Shown one piece after another: positions 51,501-60,500 of a stretch of 64,000 bases of DNA (the first letter of the stretch is position 1; each line of letters begins with the position of its first letter). The stretch is taken from assembly GCA_947650365.1 (NCBI GenBank), contig OX393549.1:21907072-21971071 (forward strand). Direction: 5' to 3'. Position numbers and translations under genes: made by a program. The stretch comes from Chamaelirium japonicum (Eukaryota > Streptophyta > Magnoliopsida > Liliales > Melanthiaceae). Below the pieces are notes generated by a model. It ran no database searches and was not told where the DNA came from. It saw only the letters and a list, made by a program, of their open reading frames with translations.

Positions 51501-54500
51501 TAACTTATTAATATGGTACTCATTTTCTACAACTATTTTGGGCTGTTATAGTGGGTCCAAATGTATTTTAACGTTTCTCATCAAGGGAACTGACAAAGTA
51601 AAGAGTCACAATAAGCATTTAGAGATGATTAATGGTGTGTGAATAGATAGTCAAACTAAATATGACTTTTAAAATTATGTCCAGGTAGAATAAACTTGAT
51701 GATCAGTACTGTTATGTTGCGCAAAATTTAGGTCCACAACAAGTTGCATGAAGTGCCGGATCTAGACTTAAATCGACACGTGCACCCATAAATATTGGTG
51801 TGATGTTGGACCGACTGTAACATGCAACTCCTATAACAGTAACACATGTTTTATGAAGAGATTGATTATTTGACTGCAACTGGATCACTCATGCCTTAGG
51901 TGTTGAAGCTGGACCTATAGAAAACCGCTAATCTGTAGAGTGACACGATTGAAAACTATTTTGGATTCCATTTCTGAAGTAGTTTATGGTTATGGATTGG
52001 CAGTCAGTGGTTGAGAGCGTAGGGAGTTACATTGTTGGAATGGAATGATTTTTTTCTTTGGGTGATATATTGGTTTACTAGGTTCTGGCCAGTTTTCTTT
52101 TTTTATATCTTTGGTCTTAGGGAGTCTAAAACTAAGGGATATAAATCTTCTGGGTAAGGCTTTGGAAACTAGAAGACGAGGAGAGAAGCTGAGGCATGGG
52201 AAAGCCGAGCTTGAGCCATGCCTTACTCGGCTTATAATAAACTTCAAATGTGAAATGTCTAATCATGCTAGGCTCATTTCTATGAGGGGTATGCATAGGA
52301 ACCAAGCCTCTATAAGGATTTTAATTTTCAGATTTAATTTCAGCAACGGCCGATGAATAGCCGTTGAAAAGATACAGTTAATTTGAATTAGCGCAAGGGA
52401 TGAGGGCCTAAGATCAGCATATGAAAGTAAGGACTTCTGACTAGACTAGGACTTTAACCAAATCAACAAGATTTCCTTGAGTTACATGTTTGCTCCCTTG
52501 AGTCAACCGTTGCCACTTGTCTAGTTAGCGTAGCTTTTAACAAAATGGGGATACATTTTTCCTTAGTTTCTCATTCATTTTATCCCACTGCACAGTTGGA
52601 GGTTGTCCTGATAGATCAATTAGACCTTCCATAGTCCAATATTGCTTGGCTGAATCGGTATGCTTCATTTTTCCAAAGCGAACTCTGCGTTCTTCTGACA
52701 TACCATAACACTCGAAGTAGTGGTCCATGTCAGCGAGCCAGTCTATGTAGACCTTTGGCTTGTGTCGACCATCATAGCTTAGCGCTTCTATCTTAATATT
52801 AAACATTGGGGGTTCATCAGGTGTTTCTCGCGCTCCATGATAATCCCTTACTCGCTACCCTTGGTCCCTTGGGCGGGGTGGTTCGACTTCACCTTGTTCA
52901 GATTCTCTATCATTAGTAGCATTATGGAGGTCAGTGATTTAGTGTTCAGCTAATGCCATGTGGGTGTTCATTAAAGTTTTAACTTTAGGCTGGAATGACA
53001 TTCAATGCTTGTTGGGTAGGATTCAGATCCATTTGGATAGATCATTTTGCAACGCGTGGTCATACACTAGAGTGCATAAAGGTTTAATCTAATATAAACC
53101 CGCAGCTCTGATGCCAAAGCTGATGCGGGACAGGCGTAGGAATAAAGCCTCTAGAATGATTTTTAATTGTCAGATTTAATTTTAGCAAAAGCCAATGAAT
53201 GGCTGTTGAAAAGATCTTATTTTAGAATTAGTGAAAGTAATAACTAAATACTTGGGGCTTAAGATACTACAATCCCTTATCCGGGTCATGTGATTTCTTT
53301 GCGGGTAGACTGTATAGAAGTAAGGATTCCCGAGTAGATTACGATTTAAACCGACTCAACGAGATTTCATAATTGCCAAAGAGGGTTTTAAAGATTAATT
53401 ATTCAGGCTCAATAGGTTAATTCAAAAGGCACCGGTTTATGTAATTTTCAGAAACTAATCAACCAGACAACATGCAAGTTACACAGTTTTAATCTAGGGC
53501 TAGGATGATGTATGGGATTGGCCGAAAGAATATTTCAAGGAAGGATGTCATCTCTTTAATGCAGGTCGTGATCCGGGGATGACATCTGGATTCTTCGGAT
53601 TAGTCGTTACTCGAACAAGTAGATCTGAGTCGTCGGGCGTCGTTGAGGTTTCACGAAGGCTCTACAAGGGATTCAGAGGAAGATCAGAATGTTAATGTCG
53701 TCACTCGAATCGGACGACAACACAGGTGACAAGGTGGCTGGGGTGACTTAGAAGGTTGGCGGGGGCACGAGAGGTTCGACAGCGACATAGTTACCAAGTC
53801 GGAAGATAAAAAAAAATCGGCTAGGTAAGAAGTCAGAAAAATCGGAAAGCAAACGATAGAATATATTTATATATAAATATTACAATAGGTTTTTTGAGCA
53901 ATATATGATGGGATTAAAATGTAATTAATCAGGATTAAAACACATAAATCGGGATTAAAACATGAAAATCGTGACTTCTTTATAAAATCATTACTTTTTC
54001 AAAAAAAGGGAAAGAGTCGCGTAGTGAACATTTACTGAATAAGTTGTGATTTAATTGAGACTTATTCAAAAAATCAAAGTTTTTGGTAATAGAGCCGACA
54101 GGGGGGGGGACTAGGGTGACTCGACAGGAGGCCGTAGAGGCTGGAGTAACCCGACAGGGGCTACTGGACTTGAGGAGGCCCGATAGGACGCCAGCAGGCT
54201 CGGGCAAACCTATAGGAGGCCATGTGCCTCGGAAGGTCGCGGGGGTGGCCGGCTGCATGCTGGGTGCATGAAAGGGGGTTGACGGCTTTCAGGAACAGAA
54301 AAGGGAGGCCGACGGCTAGGGTTTGAGTGGGGGAGAGGATAAGAGAGAAATAGAAGGGGAGAAGACTTGGAGTCCACCAAATTGCGAGGAATCTTCCTCT
54401 ACTTATATCAAATACAGGAAAACTAATTTTTTCAGTCAATACTTCATTGTTCTCAATAATAGAGTACCATGCCTTTATATAAGATGCTGGTTTGCATCCA

Positions 54501-57500
54501 TACATCCACAAACATCTCCTGACAATGTGGGACTAAAAAAGAAAGCAAAACATGACTTAAACATCAACTTGAAAATTAGCCTAATTTAATACTTTGAATT
54601 TGGCAAATAAATACTAAATAAAGCAATTAAAGATAAATATAGAAATCAAAACCATATAGTTCATAGCAGCAACATAGGATTCCTAGCAGCAGTAGAAGAT
54701 TCACAAAGTTCTAAACAATGGAAATCAAAAGAATAAAGTTCATAACAGCAACAAAGGATTCATAACCATTGATTCATAGCAGCAACAAATGATTCATAAG
54801 GTTCTAAAAAATAGAAATCAAAACCATAAACTCTAAACAACAGAGATTCAACAGAGATAGAGGATTCAAAACGATGAATCTGAGAGAAGAAATAATGAGC
54901 AAAGACTCAAGGCCAAGGGTTAGGGATCTAGGGTTCATACCAAATCGCCGGATCGCATGTTGCAGGTTCGCATAAAGGAGGAAAGTGAGCAGCTTATGAG
55001 AAGGTCCCCGACTCCCCTGGCATTCTTCTTCTAACCAGCTAGATTAGAAGGGGAGAGGCAAAATCGTCCTCCTCTTCCCCTCTGACTTCAACAATGAAAA
55101 ACAGAGGAGGAAAGCATGCTGGGCAGCGAAGGGCGTCTAGGTTTCTATTTTGATCGTCAATCTGATATTGGGGGGACGAGGCAAATTACATTAGTTACCC
55201 CCAGGCACAACGATAGGACCCATGCCCCAAGTGGTGTTTCGGGCCACATCAGACGACCGCCGGGTTTGACCAGACCGATCGAGTTGGCGGGTCAGACAAA
55301 AAACCGGGATGTTTGAGTAGGTCTATGTGGGTCGTAAGAATTTCTGATCCAATAGCTTGATAGGACCTGTTCAGGGTCCAGTTCACCAGTCCGACCGGCC
55401 AGTCGGTCCGGTTCCGATAACATTGACAATGGGTATATGAAAGACAATAAACTCCGCTCCCATTACCAATGTGGGACTAATCGCTCAACAGAGCCCAATG
55501 TCGGTCTGAATCAAAACATAAGTTTGTTTTGAGTAGTTCGATTCTTGGATTGAATCTAGCTGGACCTGAAACTACAATGAAACTTGGTTCAAACATAAAT
55601 TAAGTAAGTTTGGTTCAAGCTCAAATCAAGCCGGTTCAAGATCGAACCAAACCCAAACATCTGATATAAATTAACTCTCTCTCTCTCTCACGAGCTGCAT
55701 AGTGTAAAAAGTGATCCGATCTATAGATTTGGGGAATGAAGACTGGACTAATAACTAGAGACGCAAAGGGGGCAGACTCGAAGCATGAAAGAGGATGAGG
55801 AACAAGAAAGGAACCAATCAATGTCACTTGACTGAAAACTAGAATGGGAGAGTGGGTGGAGCTATGGAAGTATGAAAGGACTAGATTAATTGCATTGAGA
55901 AATAGAAAGGGAGAGTGAGTGAAGCTATGGAAGTATGAGAGGATTCGGGGGAGTGAATGGGGTTGGGTTACTAATTGGACAACAAGGCGCCCTCAATGGT
56001 TATGGATTGTCGACAAGGAAGATATGAAGGAAACCGCCTATTGTTGATTTGGGAGAAAATGGAATGCGGGTGGAGATTGGTTCATTCACTTCATTGTGTT
56101 GTGGGTAATTATTTAATCATAAACATTGGATTCGATTGGGTTCGTTATGGTTAAGCTATGTATTATTATAATTCTATAATATATCATATAAATTTTGTTA
56201 AATATACGTTTAGTATCGTTATAATATATTATGAGCTTTATGGAGCTGAGAGTGAGCCTTATCGGCTATGATATGTCCAAGTTTGGCTCAAAATCAATTT
56301 AGGCTTTAAAACCTAGATCAAGCTCGACTCATTTAATTTTGATATGAGCTTGATCGAGCCACAATTAAGTTGATATATGAGTCACCCAAATCAGTTTACA
56401 ACCCCATTGCATAGCTTGTGAAGCCCATCATTTTTTCCCATGAAGGTGCTGGTTGGATCTCAGGTCATAATTCTTTTGAGATCTTATTGCCAAAAATTAG
56501 TGGCATTAGCCCTTGGTAATGCGTGCCATATTCTCTTTCACCATCTTGCTAGCAATGACAACTGGCCCCCATAACAGAACAAATATGTTTTAAACAAATT
56601 TAATTAGTTGCTTTGAAAGGTTGGACTCCTCTCCTCGTGGGAAAGGAGTTGCCTCTCCCTGCCGGGTCTACCCATAGGGGAGAGGAGTCACATGAGTTCT
56701 CTCCCACTGGAGGAGGTAATCCTCCCCCTGTGGATGCCTTCTAGAATCCCCAAGGGGTTCACATGTCTATTCCAGTACTGTTTAGGCCAATGTTTTCAAA
56801 ACCAGACTAGAAGGTGAATCAAAAAGGCATCTGGTTCGGTCCAAACCGGTTCAAACTGTTGGTTCAACTGTTTGAACCGCATAATAAATAGGTATTTTAA
56901 AATATATACTTACTAAATAGTTTGATGAAAAGTATATTCCTTCGTTAACAAGGTATGTACAAAGGTTATGTAATCATAGGTCTTGTGTTCAAAACCTAAC
57001 AACCCATTTTGCCACAAAAATAGCATGCGATTTATTTTTTAAATAAAATTTTACAAGCAAACCGGTTTATTCAAAGACCGAACCAAAACATGTTCCGGTT
57101 CAGGTCCAAACCGATCGAACCGCCCGGTCTGGTTTTCAAAACAGTGGTTTAGGCTTATTTCATCATGTTAATGTACATATAGATGGGTCGGGTTTAATGT
57201 ATAGTCGGGTCGGATTGTATAGTGATACATGTACATATATTGGGCTTGAGTCCCTCAATGGAATGCATTCTATTCCTCTCCAAACCCTAGCCGTCATCTC
57301 CTAACATGGTATCAGAGCACTAGGGTTCTCCCTCGCGGCGACGTCGACGACGGTCATCTCCTCCGGCCTCCGTTCACCTATCGGCAGTCCCCCGGCCCCC
57401 CCTTCCGGCCTCCAGCACCCCGCCGGCCCCCCCTTCCGACCTACAGCCACCGCCGGCCCCCCCCTTCCGGCCTCCAGCACCCCCCCGGCCCCCCTTCCGG

Positions 57501-60500
57501 CCTCCAGCACCCCGCCGGCCCCCTCTTCCGGCCTACAGCCACCGCCCCCCCCCCCCCCCCCGCCCCCTTCTCCACCCGCCCAACCCCCGGCACCCCTCCT
57601 CCGCCCTCCAGCACCCCGCCGGCCCCCCCTTCTCCACCCCCCCCGGCCCCGCCTCCGCCCTACAGCACCCCGCCGACCCCCCTACAGCCCCCCCGACCCC
57701 CCCCGACCCTCCTACAGCCACCTCCGCCCCCCCCCCCCCCCCCCCCCCGACCCCCCTCCAGCCCCCCCGCCACTCCCCGCCACCCTACAGCCCCCCCCGA
57801 TCCCCTCCCGACACCCTACAGCCCCCATCCGCACCACTCACAGCCCCCTCCGCCCCCCTCCGCCCCCCTCCGCACCACCCGGCTGCCCCCTCCGCCCCCC
57901 TCCGGCCTCCTCCTTTGCTCCAGCAGCCCACCCGACACCTCCCAGACACCCCGCCCCCCTTCCTCTGCCCCGACAGCTCACCCGCCCCCCTCCCCTGCAA
58001 CCTCGCCAGCTCCTGCACCCCCTGCTGCCCCACCGCCCCACCTTCTCCTCTGTACCGAACTGTCCGTCTCCTCTGTACGGACTGCCTCAGACCTTCCTTG
58101 TGCCGGTTCGCCCCCGTACTTCCGAGATATGGCTTCCTCCAGCATCTCTCGGCTCCCATATTGCCTGCACACCGTCGCTGATCGTCGGGTCCCTCCGTCT
58201 CCTCGTTTTGCTGGTATTCTCGGGCCACGTCCCTTCACCACATCAGTTGACTGTGGACGTCATCAGGGTCTCCTCCGCCATGATAGCGAGACTGCTGCTG
58301 CTGCTGATCTCCCTACTCCAGCACCGCCTGCCACCACTCCTGCTCCGTCTCGGTCTTACTCCGACCGCCTCCAGCGCTTTGAGGAGTTACTGTTGCGATA
58401 CCTCGCCTCCACCAGCTCTTCGACAGATCAAGGTCTCTCTGCCACACCGGGTACTTCTGCTCAGTCTCGGTCTTACTCCGACCGCCTCCAGCGCTTTGAG
58501 GAATTACTGCTTCGGTACCTCGCCTCCACCAGCTCTTCGACAGCTCACACTCTCTCTCCCACTCCGGGTACTACTGCTTCATGGATATTCGACTCGGGTG
58601 CCTCCTGTCACCTCACCTTTGACTCCACTGTCCTCACTGACTGTTTTCCCACTACCACCCACCAGGAGGTTCGCACTGCGGATGGGACTCTCGTCCCTAT
58701 TCTGCAATGTGGATCCGTCACTACTACCTCTGACCCTTCTGGTCGCCTGACCCTACCCCATGTCCATCATGCCCCCCGTCTTAACATTAATCTGATCTCT
58801 ATCAGTTCTCTTTGCGACTCTGGTCTAACTGTCACCTTCACCCCTTCTGTTTGTGTTGTGCAGGATTCGCGGACGGGTCAGAGGATTGGGCTGGGCCGTA
58901 GAGCAGGAGGACTTTACCAGCTGGACCATCTCCATGTGTCTTCCGTTCCTGTTGCGTCTGTCATGTCTGTTACCTCCGATGTCGACCTGTGGCATAGAAG
59001 GTTAGGTCACATATCGAGTGATCGACTCAAAAGCGTATTCCGTTCGGGCACTTTGGGTCGAGCGTCCTTCTCCCCTCTCTCTGTTTGTACGGGTTGTAGA
59101 CTAGCAAAGCATCTAGCTCTTCCATTCTCTGCTAGTGCTTCCCAATTTGATACGTTATTTGATTTAGTACATTCGGACATTTGGGGTCCTGCACCTGTTG
59201 CCTCCATTTCGGGTTATATGTACTATGTGTGTTTCATCGATGACTACTCTAGGTGCACCTGGGTTTATCTTATGCGTCATCGGTCTGAAGTCCCTCACAT
59301 CTTTAGGAGATTCACCACTATGATACACACTCAGTTTGGTCGGCGCATTAAGACCTTTCAGTCTGATTGTGCCAAGGAGTACCTCTCCTCCGAGATGCGT
59401 GAGATTCTTCAGTCTCACGGCACTCTTCACCAGCAGTCCTGTCCCCACACCCATGAGCAGAACGGCGTTGCCGAACGCAAGCATCGTCATGTCCTTGAGA
59501 CCGCACGAGCCTTGCTCTTCTCTGCGTCTGTTCCTCACTCTTACTGGGCTGAAGCTGTCATGACGGCTGTCCACCTCATCAATATCACTCTATCATCTGC
59601 TCTGTCCGGTGCCACCCCATATGAGCGCCTTCACTCCAGCCCACCTGACTACTCCCTTCTTCGCACGTTTGGCTGCACGTGCTTCGTTCTTCTTCCTCCC
59701 CATGAGCGCACCAAACTCTCTGCGAGATCTGTTCGGTGTGTTCACTTGGGGCTCAGTCGGGAGCACAAGGGGTATCGTTGTTACGATCCCTTGGCTCGCC
59801 GGATCCGTGTCTCCCGTCACGTTTCCTTTGTTGAGGATGTCCCGTACTTTTCCCCTGAGTCTCGGGATATTTCCTTGCCTCCTGCGTCACCCTCCTCGCC
59901 TTCATCACCTCTCCACATCCCCGTTCTACCCCCGTTTTCTGTTACCCCACCCACGCCTACTCCACCTCCATCTTCCCCGCCACCACCACCACCACCACCA
60001 CCTCCTCAGTCTCCCTCACCACCACCAGCTCCACCACCACCACCACCTCCTCAGTCTCCCTCGCCACCTCCACCACCACCCGTTACTCGTGTCTATGTAC
60101 GTCGGTCTGCAGCTCCTCCTCCAGAGTCGGTTCACACTGGTACTCCCTCGTCTGATGCTGCTGCCCCCTCCTCCCCGGTCGTGGATCCTGCTCCTGTTCG
60201 GCGCTACCCGGCGCGCGAACATCACCCTCCTGACAGATATGACTATTCTCCTGACAGGTTTGGCTACTCTGCTTTTCCTTCTGACTCTCCTGACTCTTCT
60301 GGCCACTCTGCCAGTGTCTCCTATTCACCATCCTTTCAGGCTTTTCTTACTGCTATACACACCCATCGGGAGCCCCAGTCGTACCGTGAGACAGCGTTAC
60401 ATCCAGAATGGCGGCAGGCCATGTCAGTTGAGCTTGAGGCTTTTCAGCGGACCAAGACCTGGGAGTTGGTGCCTTGTCCCTACGGGGTGGTGCCTGTTAG

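Noticed and set aside
57301..58241. Gly-rich minus-strand frames in the C-rich Copia leader
   Set aside because: Reverse translation of poly-C and proline-coding repeats; no homologous motif.
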